A stretch of 64,000 bases of DNA. It comes from JAKVBH01 sp049800955. GTDB taxonomy: Bacteria; Pseudomonadota; Alphaproteobacteria; Rhodobacterales; Rhodobacteraceae. Numbering within the stretch: position 1 is the first letter of the stretch; every line of letters starts with the position of its first letter. The notes below the pieces were generated by a model. It was not told the DNA's origin. It did no database searches and saw only the letters and a list, made by a program, of their open reading frames with translations. The stretch is taken from positions 620,001 to 684,000 of the forward strand of contig NZ_JBNAGA010000002.1 in NCBI RefSeq assembly GCF_049800955.1, read 5' to 3'. Shown here piece after piece: positions 8,605 through 16,874 of this stretch. The translations under genes and the position numbers were made by a program.

Positions 8605-10269
8605 TCACAAGTCTTTGGTTTGCAGTGTTGTGGAGAGTGCGCGCGGGTCCACCTTGAGATCGAGGATCGCGGGTGTGTCGGCGGCCATGGCTTGCGCCAG
8701 GGCATCGGGGAAAGCGGCGGTCTCGGTCACTGTGAGGCCCAGAGCGCCATAGGCGCGGGCCAGGGCGGCGAAATCCGGGTTTTTGAGCCGTGTGGCTGAG
8801 ACCCGGCCGGGGTAGGTCTTTTGCTGGTGCATGCGGATGGTGCCGTACATGCCGTTGTTCACCACCAGAACGATGACCTTTGCGCCGTATTCGCAGGCTG
8901 TTCCGAATTCCTGAGACGTCATCTGAAAGCAGCCATCCCCGGCCAGACACAGAACACTCCGGTCTGGATGTTCGAGCGCGGCGGCAACGGCCGCAGGCAG
9001 GCCATATCCCATGGAGCCGGACGTCGGCGCCAGCTGCGTGCGCCATCCACGCCAGCGGTAATAGCGGTGCAACCAGCCTGCATAATTTCCCGCGCCATTG
9101 GTCAGGATCGCAGTTTCAGGCAGGGTGTCGCGCAGATGCGCCATCACCTGCTGCATCTTGAGATCGCCCGGCGTCTCGACAGGGCGTTGCCATGCCTCAT
9201 AGCTACGTCGCAATGCCGAGACATATGCCGCCCGACCATCCGGATCATGCGGATTGTGTGTGCTTTGAAAACGGCCTGAGCCCGTATGCGCTGCAAGCTG
9301 CAACACGACCTCGGCGGGTCGGCCCGCCACGCCCAGGCTTGGATGATAGACCCGGCCCAGTTCATTTGCATCCGCGTGCACGTGCAGAAGCGCTTGTTCG
9401 GGCAGGGGTGCGCGCAAAAGCGTATAGCCGGATGTGGTCATCTCGCCCAAGCGCGGCCCGAGCGCGAGCAGCACATCCGCCTCGCGCACGGCCTTGGCCA
9501 GCTCAGGGTTGGGCCCGATCCCAACATCCCCCACGTAGTTCGGGTGATCGTTGTTGAGGTAATCCTGACAGCGAAAGGCGGCGCCGACCGGCACGTTCAG
9601 AGCCTTGGCAAAAGCGCCCAGAGCGTCGCGCGCTTCAGCCCGCCATCCGCCGCCACCGACGAGGATAAAAGGACGCTTTGCCTGTGCCAGCCTCTCGGTG
9701 ATCTCGGCAATGTCGCTTTGGGCGGCCTGCGCTTTTGGAGGCTGTGCGGCAGGCATGTCGATGACATCGGCCTGATCGGACAACATGTCTTCGGGCAAGG
9801 CGAGGACAACCGGCCCGGGACGACCGGAAAGAGCCGTCGCGAAAGCGCGGTTGATGTATTCGGGCAGGCGATCGGTGCGGTCTACCTCGGCCACCCACTT
9901 GGCGAGAGGGCTGAACATCGCGCGATAGTCGACTTCCTGAAAGGCCTCGCGATCCCGCTGGTCGCTGGCCACTTGGCCGACAAAGAGGATCATCGGCGTA
10001 CTGTCCTGAAACGCGATATGCACGCCTGCGCTCGCGTTCGTTGCGCCGGGGCCCCGCGTGACAAAGGCGATGCCGGGCCGGCCGGTGAGTTTGCCATGGG
10101 CTTCGGCCATCATCGCCGCGCCGCTTTCGTGCCGCGTGACCACAGTGTCGATGCCACTGTCAAAAAGGCCATCGAGGGCCGCCAGGTAGCTTTCGCCAGG
10201 AACGCAAAACACACGTGTGACACCATTGGTCTTGAGCGCTTGCACGAGAATTTGACCGCCATGTCGCAT
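8605..10269 (-). CDS. thiamine-pyrophosphate enzyme, acetolactate-synthase-like
   Basis: A 554-residue enzyme with the three-domain TPP-decarboxylase/synthase fold. The catalytic Glu48 lies in TRHESGAAMMAEAHG. The ThDP-Mg motif starts with AGDGCFQM and ends with NNGMYG near residues 440-470. The N-terminal domain (ILVQALKTNGVTRVFCVPGESYLAALDG) is acetolactate-synthase-like. No small regulatory subunit is adjacent, so a true biosynthetic IlvB is doubtful. Enzymes of this group include catabolic acetolactate synthases and decarboxylases; the substrate is unassigned. The ATG follows a GGGA element at about 10 nt. A longer frame extends upstream without conserved sequence. Confidence 0.85.
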   Translation of the reverse strand: MRHGGQILVQALKTNGVTRVFCVPGESYLAALDGLFDSGIDTVVTRHESGAAMMAEAHGKLTGRPGIAFVTRGPGATNASAGVHIAFQDSTPMILFVGQVASDQRDREAFQEVDYRAMFSPLAKWVAEVDRTDRLPEYINRAFATALSGRPGPVVLALPEDMLSDQADVIDMPAAQPPKAQAAQSDIAEITERLAQAKRPFILVGGGGWRAEARDALGAFAKALNVPVGAAFRCQDYLNNDHPNYVGDVGIGPNPELAKAVREADVLLALGPRLGEMTTSGYTLLRAPLPEQALLHVHADANELGRVYHPSLGVAGRPAEVVLQLAAHTGSGRFQSTHNPHDPDGRAAYVSALRRSYEAWQRPVETPGDLKMQQVMAHLRDTLPETAILTNGAGNYAGWLHRYYRWRGWRTQLAPTSGSMGYGLPAAVAAALEHPDRSVLCLAGDGCFQMTSQEFGTACEYGAKVIVLVVNNGMYGTIRMHQQKTYPGRVSATRLKNPDFAALARAYGALGLTVTETAAFPDALAQAMAADTPAILDLKVDPRALSTTLQTKDL

Positions 10270-10373
10270 GTTGCAGATCCCTTCAGAAACCACTGCGCTG
10301 TCCTGTACCGGACGCGCACGATGCGAACCTGCCGCTCCTGCGAAGGCTCCGCAAGCAAAACAGAAACGGCCCA

Positions 10374-10407
10374 TCAAAAAAGGCTTCCCAACACCCGTTG
10401 GAAAGCC
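10374..10407 (-). terminator. Rho-independent terminator of rpoE-chrR
   Basis: Read on the minus strand, an 11-bp stem GGCTTTCCAAC / GTTGGGAAGCC (one G-U pair, 4-nt loop) is followed at once by a run of six T. It begins 30 bp after the chrR stop codon, so it should end the rpoE-chrR transcript before the TPP-enzyme gene. Confidence 0.85.
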
Positions 10408-10436
10408 TCCCAGATCAAGCGTAAATGTCCGCAGCG

Positions 10437-11096
10437 TCAGATGCGCAGGAAGGGCTGAGCGAGACGCGGGATCAAACCGGAGAATTTCAACGGCGCATCG
10501 GTCACAGCGAGACAAATGCAATCCTCGGAAATATCGGCCACGGGTGTGTGGTGATGATCCTCCGTTGCGACCTCCATGTCGCCGGGGCCAAAGTAATCTT
10601 CTTCATCGCGGAAGGCACCTTTGAGAACAAGCGTCAGCTCCGTGCCCCGGTGACCATGATCCGGCACGGCTGTCCCGGCGGGGATAAACAGAAGGCGTGC
10701 TGTTCCCTCGCCACCTGTGTCCAGAAGCGCCTGTTTGACCCCCATCCCGACGGGTTTCCATTTTACATCAGCAAGAGACCCGCTGATGTAGTCATGCAAC
10801 GGCAGCGGCACCTCCTTTTGCGTATCCGCCGCCGGTGCCATCGGTTCGGGCTCACTTAGGATATCCGAGTTGATCAAGGCCAGCGTGTCCGCAAAGCTGT
10901 TGGGGCTCAACTCAACGGCGCCCGCATCTTCCAGAACATTTCCACCCACAGCCTCATAGCTGTGTACCTGGGCGCGACACGTGTCGCACATGGACACATG
11001 AGTTGCGACTGCGAGGCTAAACGCTTCCGGCAAAGAACCAGCGGCATATGCCATCAAGAGCGCATCGGTCGGGTGGTGTTTAATCGTCTCTGTCAT
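10437..11096 (-). CDS. chrR: anti-sigma factor ChrR (zinc ZAS domain plus cupin)
   Basis: A 219-residue anti-sigma factor that holds RpoE inactive until singlet oxygen is sensed. The N-terminal zinc ZAS domain has His7/His8, His33, Cys37 and Cys40 in THVSMCDTC, matching the R. sphaeroides ligand pattern. The C-terminal half is a cupin with the DHGHRGTELTLV motif and a downstream HHH cluster, the part needed for the singlet-oxygen response in R. sphaeroides. It follows rpoE: the rpoE TGA lies just upstream of this ATG, and a GTG three codons earlier overlaps it. The pair should be one transcript from an autoregulated promoter. Confidence 0.93.
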   Translation of the reverse strand: MTETIKHHPTDALLMAYAAGSLPEAFSLAVATHVSMCDTCRAQVHSYEAVGGNVLEDAGAVELSPNSFADTLALINSDILSEPEPMAPAADTQKEVPLPLHDYISGSLADVKWKPVGMGVKQALLDTGGEGTARLLFIPAGTAVPDHGHRGTELTLVLKGAFRDEEDYFGPGDMEVATEDHHHTPVADISEDCICLAVTDAPLKFSGLIPRLAQPFLRI

Positions 11097-11101
11097 CACT
11101 A

Positions 11102-11653
11102 TCACTTCATTGCGTGGCGCAATCTCTCTAGCGCCAACCTAATGCGAGATTTGATTGTTCCCAGGGGAAGACCGGTGGCTTCTGCGATCTCACTGTGTGA
11201 AAGATCACCGAAATAGGCCTTCTCAATCAAGTCTCGTTGTTTCTCCGGTAGAGCGGCAATTGCGCGCCCCAGTTGCTCACTTTCTTCCTGAAGGGCCAGA
11301 ACATCTGACTGATCAGGCTCTTCTTCCGGTCCCCATGCCAGCTCTTCTGGTTCGGGTCGCCGCTGCTTGCGCAGCTGGTCGATTTTCTTGTTTCGGGCGA
11401 TTGTGTACACCCAAGTTGACACGCTGGCGCGGCTGGGATCGAACAAATGCGATTTCTGCCACAGCGTCGCCATGACCTCTTGCGTACATTCCTCTGCCAT
11501 CGCCGAGTCAGCGCCTGCGCGCATCAAAAACGCTTTCACACGCGGCGCAAAATGCGCGAACAGCTCCGCAAACGCCGATTGATCACGATGATCGCGAATG
11601 CGAATAACCTGCTCTATCCACTCGGTTTTGATGGCTCTTTCAGACAAGCCCAC
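11102..11653 (-). CDS. rpoE: ECF sigma factor RpoE (ECF11, singlet-oxygen response)
   Basis: RNA polymerase sigma factor with region 2 (FAPRVKAFLMRAGADSAMA and STWVYTIARNKKID) and region 4 (FGDLSHSEIAEATGLPLGT). It closely follows the R. sphaeroides RpoE pattern, including the LPLGTIKSRIRLALERLR end. I prefer the GTG start (183 residues), preceded by AGGA at 5 nt, because the family is about 180 residues long and similarity starts near IKTEWIEQ. A longer frame begins at an ATG at 11755, but a matching ECF promoter places the likely transcript start there, leaving no leader. It is divergent from the lipid-modification operon it probably controls. Confidence 0.93.
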   Translation of the reverse strand: MGLSERAIKTEWIEQVIRIRDHRDQSAFAELFAHFAPRVKAFLMRAGADSAMAEECTQEVMATLWQKSHLFDPSRASVSTWVYTIARNKKIDQLRKQRRPEPEELAWGPEEEPDQSDVLALQEESEQLGRAIAALPEKQRDLIEKAYFGDLSHSEIAEATGLPLGTIKSRIRLALERLRHAMK

Positions 11654-11760
11654 TTCTTTCCTAACGTCAGCTGTCGATGCCGCATGCCGACCGGGCTGCG
11701 TTTGCGACGCCCCGCTCGGTGCTTTTTGTTCTAATGGCTCCAGCATTATCAACATGCATC

Positions 11761-11789
11761 CTTTACGGCAAAGATGCCTTTACGGATCA
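11761..11789 (-). promoter_or_regulatory. predicted autoregulated RpoE promoter of rpoE-chrR
   Basis: On the minus strand a TGATCC -35 element (11789-11784) is followed after 17 nt by GTAAAG (11766-11761), giving a TAAA -10 core. TGATC(C) plus a TAA-type -10 is the RpoE/ECF11 promoter type known in R. sphaeroides. The transcript should start close to 11755, which supports the internal rpoE start codon. Confidence 0.65.
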
Positions 11790-11813
11790 CCATTACATAA
11801 AAAAAACTTTTTT

Positions 11814-11842
11814 GCATCCGTTCTTCATCCGTGCACGTAATA
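11814..11842 (+). promoter_or_regulatory. candidate RpoE promoter of the ufaD-like operon
   Basis: GCATCC (11814-11819), a 17-nt spacer and GTAATA (11837-11842) have the same spacing and ATCC/GTAA cores as the rpoE promoter on the other strand, but the -35 differs from TGATCC at two positions. It lies about 40 bp upstream of the first gene. This is a weak match offered as the best candidate. Confidence 0.35.
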
Positions 11843-11882
11843 ACCGTCAACAAAACTAGACACGCTAAGGACGCAAAATACC

Positions 11883-13181
11883 ATGCCGTTTGAACCACGG
11901 GGCAATGCCTCAAAGTCGATTGCCGTTATCGGTGCTGGAATTTCAGGCATGGGTGCTGCGCATATGCTCGCGGCTGATCATTCTGTAACGCTTTTTGAAG
12001 TCGAGCCTCGCCTGGGCGGGCACGCGCGTACGAAAATCGCTGGGAAGAACGGGAATCAGCCTGTGGATACCGGTTTCATCGTCTTCAACTATGCCAATTA
12101 TCCCCACCTTGCTGCGCTCTTTGCTGAGCTGGATGTGCCTGTCACCAAATCCAATATGTCATTCTCGGCCTCGCTGCAGGGCGGCAAGATCGAATATGGC
12201 CTCGCATCTCTGGGCGCGCTGTTTGCGCAAAAGAAAAATGCGCTCAACCCCAAGTTTCTGCGAATGGTCAAGGATATCATGAGGTTCAATGCCAAGGCGT
12301 TGGATGCCGCGCAGGATCGCACGGTGCCCCTCGGCGCGTTCCTCGATCAGTTGGGGATGGGGGATTATTTTCGCGAGTATTACTTGTTGCCGCTCTCAGG
12401 CGCGATCTGGTCAACGCCCATTGAAAAGATCATGGACTTTCCGGCCCATGCGCTTGTCCAGTTTTTCGAAAACCACGCGCTCTTGCATCATTCCGGCCAG
12501 CATCAATGGTATACTGTCGATGGCGGCAGCGTTGCCTATGTGAGCCGACTGGAAGCATCGATGCGCAAGCGTGGGGTCGATATTCGTCTGGCAAGTCCCG
12601 TGCAATCCGTGCGGCGCGATGGGTTTGGTGTTGAGATCAAAGCCTGGGGTGGGGAATGGGAGCGGTTTGACGAGGTCGTGTTCGCGACGCATTCCGACGA
12701 CAGTTTGAAGCTGCTGAGCGATCCAAGCCCAGATGAGACACGCGCTTTGGGCAACTTCAAGTATCAACCGAACGACGTCGTGTTGCATGCCGATGAAAGC
12801 ATCATGCCCAAGCGGAAGATCACGTGGTCGTCCTGGAACTATGTCGAAGACGAAAACCCGAGCGCAGATCGCATTGATCTGACCTACTGGATGAACAAAC
12901 TGCAGCCGATCCCGGAGAGTGACCCGATGTTTGTCACGCTCAACACCAAGCGGCCCATTCGGGAGGAGCTCATTTACGATCAGGTCACGCTGCGCCATCC
13001 GGTTTATGATCTTGCCGCGCTGTCTGCGCAGGAAGAGGTGCGCGCGTTCAATGGCACCAACCGTACCTGGTTCTGTGGCGCTTGGATGAAAAACGGGTTC
13101 CACGAAGATGGTTTGTCCTCTGCCGTCGATGTCGTGGAGCGCATTCGCGCAGAGACACGCCTTCAGGTGGCCGCAGAATGA
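11883..13181 (+). CDS. ufaD: FAD-dependent fatty-acid desaturase-like flavoprotein (UfaD family)
   Basis: A 432-residue flavoprotein of the amine-oxidase/COG2907 type. Residues 13-31 form the dinucleotide-binding motif (VIGAGISGMGAAHML) with the acidic end of the second strand at FEVEPRLGGHART. The C-terminal NGFHEDGLSSAV motif completes the FAD site. In R. sphaeroides the gene next to rpoE-chrR (RSP_1091, as I recall) acts on phospholipid acyl chains in furan-fatty-acid synthesis, and the desaturase is named UfaD. The same gene order here supports orthology; the exact gene-name pairing is from memory. It is the first gene of a five-gene operon and overlaps the next start by ATGA. Confidence 0.8.
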   Translation: MPFEPRGNASKSIAVIGAGISGMGAAHMLAADHSVTLFEVEPRLGGHARTKIAGKNGNQPVDTGFIVFNYANYPHLAALFAELDVPVTKSNMSFSASLQGGKIEYGLASLGALFAQKKNALNPKFLRMVKDIMRFNAKALDAAQDRTVPLGAFLDQLGMGDYFREYYLLPLSGAIWSTPIEKIMDFPAHALVQFFENHALLHHSGQHQWYTVDGGSVAYVSRLEASMRKRGVDIRLASPVQSVRRDGFGVEIKAWGGEWERFDEVVFATHSDDSLKLLSDPSPDETRALGNFKYQPNDVVLHADESIMPKRKITWSSWNYVEDENPSADRIDLTYWMNKLQPIPESDPMFVTLNTKRPIREELIYDQVTLRHPVYDLAALSAQEEVRAFNGTNRTWFCGAWMKNGFHEDGLSSAVDVVERIRAETRLQVAAE

Positions 13182-13939
13182 TGCAGCATGTGGATCATAT
13201 CGCAGGCCACACGTGGCACGGGCGCCGGGGCGCGATCGGCAATGCGTTCCGCTACTCTGTGGATTTCGTCATGCTTGATGCCGAGGCAAAAGATCTGCGC
13301 ACGCCTGCGCTCTTTCGGCGTAACGGACGTGGGCTGACCTCTCTTCTGGATCGTGATCATGGCGGGACACCGGGCGCAGGCCGGGGTGCGCCCTGGGCGC
13401 GTGAGGTTTTGGAAGCGCATCAGATTCATCTGGATGGGCCGCTGATGTTGCTCGCGCAGCCGCGCGTGCTGGGCCATGTCTTCAATCCGGTCAGCTTTTG
13501 GCTCGCCTACGATGCGGAGATGAACCTGCGCGCTGTGATTTCCGAGGTGACGAATACATTCGGCGATCGTCATTCTTACCTGTGCTATCATCCCGACCTT
13601 CGGCCCATTGAGCCGCAGGACAAGTTGCGCGCGGAAAAGATTTTTCATGTGTCTCCGTTCCAGCCAATCGAAGGTGGATATGTCTTCCGGTTCGACATCA
13701 AGGCAGAGCGCATTGGCATCTGGATCGATTATTCGTCGGGCAAAGGCGGCCTGATCGCGACGCTGTGTGGCGAACGCCGGGAAATGAGCAATCGTTCGAT
13801 CCTGGGCGCGGTTTTCCGCAGGCCATTTGGCTCGCGCCGTGTTCTGGGGCTGATCCACTGGCAGGCGTTCAAACTCTGGTGGAAAGGCGCGCGGTATCGG
13901 GATCGGCCCGAGCCGCCAGTGAGTGAGGTCTCTCAGTGA
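13178..13939 (+). CDS. ufaO: DUF1365 protein, probable furan-fatty-acid oxygenation protein (UfaO-like)
   Basis: A 253-residue DUF1365 (COG3496) protein. It shows the family hallmarks: HTWHGRRGAIGNAFRYSVDF at the N-terminus, VLGHVFNPVSFWLAYD, EVTNTFGDRHSYL, and KIFHVSPFQP with GGYVFRFD. In R. sphaeroides UfaO is the protein needed to place an O2-derived oxygen into the furan ring. I believe the DUF1365 gene of this operon is UfaO, by its position after the flavoprotein. The ATGATG start overlaps the upstream stop, indicating translational coupling. A longer frame starts inside the upstream gene but lacks conserved residues. Confidence 0.75.
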   Translation: MMQHVDHIAGHTWHGRRGAIGNAFRYSVDFVMLDAEAKDLRTPALFRRNGRGLTSLLDRDHGGTPGAGRGAPWAREVLEAHQIHLDGPLMLLAQPRVLGHVFNPVSFWLAYDAEMNLRAVISEVTNTFGDRHSYLCYHPDLRPIEPQDKLRAEKIFHVSPFQPIEGGYVFRFDIKAERIGIWIDYSSGKGGLIATLCGERREMSNRSILGAVFRRPFGSRRVLGLIHWQAFKLWWKGARYRDRPEPPVSEVSQ

Positions 13940-15189
13940 CAGTGACCACGCCCAGCCAAATCGCAGAAAGGCCCCGTCTCGGGGCCTATTCTCTGTTTGC
14001 GGGTGTGCTCGCGGCGGCGGGGTTGCCGCTCTATATTCACGCGCCGAAGTTCTATGTGGACAGCTATGGCGTGTCGCTGGCGGCGCTTGGATCGGTCCTC
14101 TTTGCGTTGCGGTTGCTTGATGTTGTGCAAGATCCTGCGTTGGGATGGGCATCGCATAAGTTGCGCAAATGGCGCCGCGGGCTTGTGAGCCTCGGCGGGA
14201 TTGTTCTGGCGGCGTCCATGTACGGTCTTTTTGCCGTGGCGCCGCCCATTTCGCCTTTGTGGTGGTTTGCTCTGATGCTGACGGGTGTTTTCTCGGGCTT
14301 CAGCCTGCTCACGATCAACTTCTACGCGGAGGGTGTGGCCAAGGCGCATGCTCTCGGTGGCTCGGGGCACCTGCGTCTTGCGCGGTGGCGCGAGACAGGT
14401 GCTCTGTTGGGCGTTTGCCTTGCGGCCATTGCTCCGGTTTTGTTGATCAACGTCTCTGACGCGCCTTTCGCAGCTTTTGCGGCGCTATTCGCCGGATTGG
14501 TGGTCCTGGCCCTTGTCGCGATGGCGAGGGAATGGACTTCGCAAGCACCAGAAGGGCCGCCTAATGGCTTTGCTACGGTGCTGCGTGATCCACAGGCGCG
14601 CAAGCTTCTCATTATTGCGTTTGTGAATGCCGCCCCGGTTGCAGTCTCCTCGACGCTGTTTCTCTTCTTCGTCGAAAGCCGTTTGGATGCGCCCGGCATG
14701 GAGGGGGCTTTACTGCTTCTCTTCTTTGTCTTTGCCGCGATCACCGCGCCGATCTGGACGGGGCTGGCGGAGCGCTTCGGCACACGGCCCGTCTTGCTCT
14801 TTGCCATGGGCCTGTCGATCCTCGCGTTTTCTTTCGTCTTTCTGCTGGGCTCTGGCGATGTCATGGGCTTTGCGCTCATCTGTGCAGCCTCTGGCGCGGC
14901 GCTTGGCGCTGACATGACGCTCCTGCCGGCAGCCTTTGCCAAACGGCTCGAGACCATTTCGCCCGGCGGCGCGGAAGGCTTTGGCCTTTGGGCCTTTGTT
15001 TCGAAATTCACGTTGGCATTCGCGGCGGTCACGCTCTTGCCTGCGTTGGAGGCGGCTGGTTTTGCCAGTGGCGCTCAAAACACTAGCTCTTCACTGAACG
15101 CTCTGACCTTCTTTTACGCTGGCGTTCCCATCCTTCTGAAACTGGTGGCCATAGGGTTGTTATGCGCCACCCCTCTGGAAGAGGATTAA
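13936..15189 (+). CDS. MFS transporter of the GPH/MelB type (RpoE operon)
   Basis: A 417-residue polytopic membrane protein with about 12 hydrophobic segments and the COG2211 (glycoside-pentoside-hexuronide:cation symporter) pattern LRLLDVVQDPALGWASHKLRKWRRG at the first cytoplasmic loop. It starts with a GTG overlapping the DUF1365 stop. Its fixed place between lipid-modifying genes argues for a lipid- or stress-related substrate, not a sugar. In R. sphaeroides the homologous gene belongs to the same RpoE-dependent operon (RSP_1087-1091, from memory). The substrate is unknown. Confidence 0.8.
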   Translation: MTVTTPSQIAERPRLGAYSLFAGVLAAAGLPLYIHAPKFYVDSYGVSLAALGSVLFALRLLDVVQDPALGWASHKLRKWRRGLVSLGGIVLAASMYGLFAVAPPISPLWWFALMLTGVFSGFSLLTINFYAEGVAKAHALGGSGHLRLARWRETGALLGVCLAAIAPVLLINVSDAPFAAFAALFAGLVVLALVAMAREWTSQAPEGPPNGFATVLRDPQARKLLIIAFVNAAPVAVSSTLFLFFVESRLDAPGMEGALLLLFFVFAAITAPIWTGLAERFGTRPVLLFAMGLSILAFSFVFLLGSGDVMGFALICAASGAALGADMTLLPAAFAKRLETISPGGAEGFGLWAFVSKFTLAFAAVTLLPALEAAGFASGAQNTSSSLNALTFFYAGVPILLKLVAIGLLCATPLEED

Positions 15190-15193
15190 GTCC

Positions 15194-15754
15194 ATGGAAG
15201 CAATAGCCTATGTCTTGCTTGGATGTGCCCTGATGATCGTTTTGGGGTATCTGAAAAGGAAATACTTCGACTTTGATGCGCAAACCGCCAGCGATTATGC
15301 CGAAGGCGAGCAAATCGACCTGCGGACGCATCTCAATGGTCCCATTGTCTGCGAAGGGGTGATCTACGGGCCAACGGGCCGCGTCACGTCCCGTTTCGTG
15401 GGTGATTTCGAGGCCGAATGGAATGGCAATACCGGTGTAATGAAAGAGCACTTCCGGTATTCTGATGGCACGGAGCAACATCGCGAATGGCGCCTGACAC
15501 TGGGCAATGATGGGCGGATCCGTGCTTTGGCCGATGATGTTGTCGGTGATGGCACTGGCACACAAATGGGGTCTGCCGTTCAGCTCAACTACAAGATCCG
15601 TCTGCCGGAAGACGCCGGTGGTCACGTGCTCGACACGACGGATTGGATGTATCTCGCCCCCAATGGCACAATCGTGAACCGTTCCCAATTCCGGAAGTTC
15701 GGAATCAAGGTTGCGGAATTGGTGGCAACCATGCGGAGAAAGGACGTCGCGTGA
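15194..15754 (+). CDS. DUF3833 protein (RpoE operon)
   Basis: A 186-residue protein of the DUF3833 family. Residues 5-20 are a hydrophobic N-terminal anchor. The remainder is a beta-rich domain with family motifs GRVTSRFVGDFEAEW, KEHFRYSDGTEQHREW, DDVVGDGTGTQMGSAVQL and DTTDWMYLAPNGTIVNRS. The fold looks lipocalin-like, and a lipid-handling role in the periplasm fits the neighbours, but no function has been shown to my knowledge. It starts 4 nt after the MFS gene and overlaps the SDR gene. Confidence 0.78.
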   Translation: MEAIAYVLLGCALMIVLGYLKRKYFDFDAQTASDYAEGEQIDLRTHLNGPIVCEGVIYGPTGRVTSRFVGDFEAEWNGNTGVMKEHFRYSDGTEQHREWRLTLGNDGRIRALADDVVGDGTGTQMGSAVQLNYKIRLPEDAGGHVLDTTDWMYLAPNGTIVNRSQFRKFGIKVAELVATMRRKDVA

Positions 15755-16482
15755 GTGAATGGCAGGGCAAGCGCTACTGGTTGGTTGGTGCAAGTGAAGG
15801 GCTTGGTGAGGCGCTGGCCCATGTGATGAGCCGCGCGGGTGTGGAGCTTGTGTTGTCTGCCCGCAATGCGGACAAACTTGCCGCTCTCGTGGCAGAGCTT
15901 CCCGGCCCGGCACATGCCGTGGCCTGTGATGTGTCGGATCGCGCGAGCGTTGAGGCCGCGCGCGCGGAGGCTGGTGATCTGGACGGCGTTGTGATGCTGG
16001 CCGGGGTCTACTGGCCGCAAGCTGCGCAGGCCTGGGATGCGGGCGAGGTTGAGATGATGTGCGATGTCAATTTCACCGGCACGGCCCGGGTCATCGGCAG
16101 CGTTGTGCGAGACTTCGCCGAACGCGATGCCGGCCATATCGTGATTACGGGCTCGCTGTCGGGCTTTCGCGGACTGCCCGGCGCGCAGGGCTATGCCGCG
16201 TCAAAGGCAGGCACCATGGTCATGGCCGAAAGCCTCTACGCGGATCTCAGGAACACCGGGGTTAAGGTCCAACTGGCCAACCCGGGCTTCATCCGCACGC
16301 GCTTGACTGACAAGAACGAATTCTCGATGCCGTTCATCATGGAGCCCGAGGCCGCAGCGCGCGAGATGTTCGAGCATATGTGCACGGACCATTTCAAGAA
16401 GAGCTTCCCGACCATGTTCTCCTGGCTCTTCCGCGCGAGCCAGTTCATGCCGGATTGGCTCTACTATCGGCTATTTGCGTAA
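15751..16482 (+). CDS. short-chain dehydrogenase/reductase (RpoE operon)
   Basis: A 243-residue classical SDR. The nucleotide-binding motif is WLVGASEGLGEAL near residues 10-22. The catalytic set is Ser in ITGSLSGFRG and the YAASKAG motif. Its C-terminal extension (FKKSFPTMFSWLFRASQFMPDW) is hydrophobic and may contact membrane, as in lipid-acting SDRs. The GTG start overlaps the DUF3833 stop by GTGA. It is the last gene of the RpoE-linked operon; the substrate may be an oxidised acyl chain, which is inference. Confidence 0.87.
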   Translation: MSEWQGKRYWLVGASEGLGEALAHVMSRAGVELVLSARNADKLAALVAELPGPAHAVACDVSDRASVEAARAEAGDLDGVVMLAGVYWPQAAQAWDAGEVEMMCDVNFTGTARVIGSVVRDFAERDAGHIVITGSLSGFRGLPGAQGYAASKAGTMVMAESLYADLRNTGVKVQLANPGFIRTRLTDKNEFSMPFIMEPEAAAREMFEHMCTDHFKKSFPTMFSWLFRASQFMPDWLYYRLFA

Positions 16483-16541
16483 GATCAAAGACGCTCGACC
16501 ATTTTGCCAGCATGCTGATTCCACGCTGTGGGAGATGCGAG

Positions 16542-16868
16542 ATGTTGGATATTTCGGGCCATAAGGTGGCACAAGTGGTTCTGATGGGCCGGGAACTGGA
16601 TCGTGCAGAAGGCGAATTGCGTGGTTTTGTCGAGCGACTGACAGAGGAGGAGCAGGTCGCGCTGGTGGCTGTGATGTGGATCGGGCGCGGGGCGTTTGAG
16701 GCCGAAGATCTGGCTGAAGCTCTCTCGACCGCGTCCAATCAGGCCTCAACCCCGACTGCCGATTACCTGATCGGGACGCCGCATCTGTCTGACCATCTTG
16801 AAGAAGGCATGAACATCCTTGGCCTCGATGTGTCAGAGGAAGAAGATGCTCTGATGGGGCATACCTAG
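16542..16868 (+). CDS. DUF3775 domain protein
   Basis: A 108-residue soluble protein. The motif layout (RLTEEEQVALVAVMWIGRGAF, then ADYLIGTPHLSDHLEEGM) is that of DUF3775, a small alphaproteobacterial family without a known function. The start is an ATG after GGAG at 7 nt; the frame runs upstream into the SDR gene without conservation. It lies 59 bp downstream of the SDR gene and could be on the same transcript. Confidence 0.75.
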   Translation: MLDISGHKVAQVVLMGRELDRAEGELRGFVERLTEEEQVALVAVMWIGRGAFEAEDLAEALSTASNQASTPTADYLIGTPHLSDHLEEGMNILGLDVSEEEDALMGHT

Positions 16869-16874
16869 CCCCGG

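Noticed and set aside
9286..10458. 390-codon plus-strand frame opposite the TPP enzyme
   Set aside because: The opposite strand carries full TPP-enzyme motifs, so this frame is a shadow.
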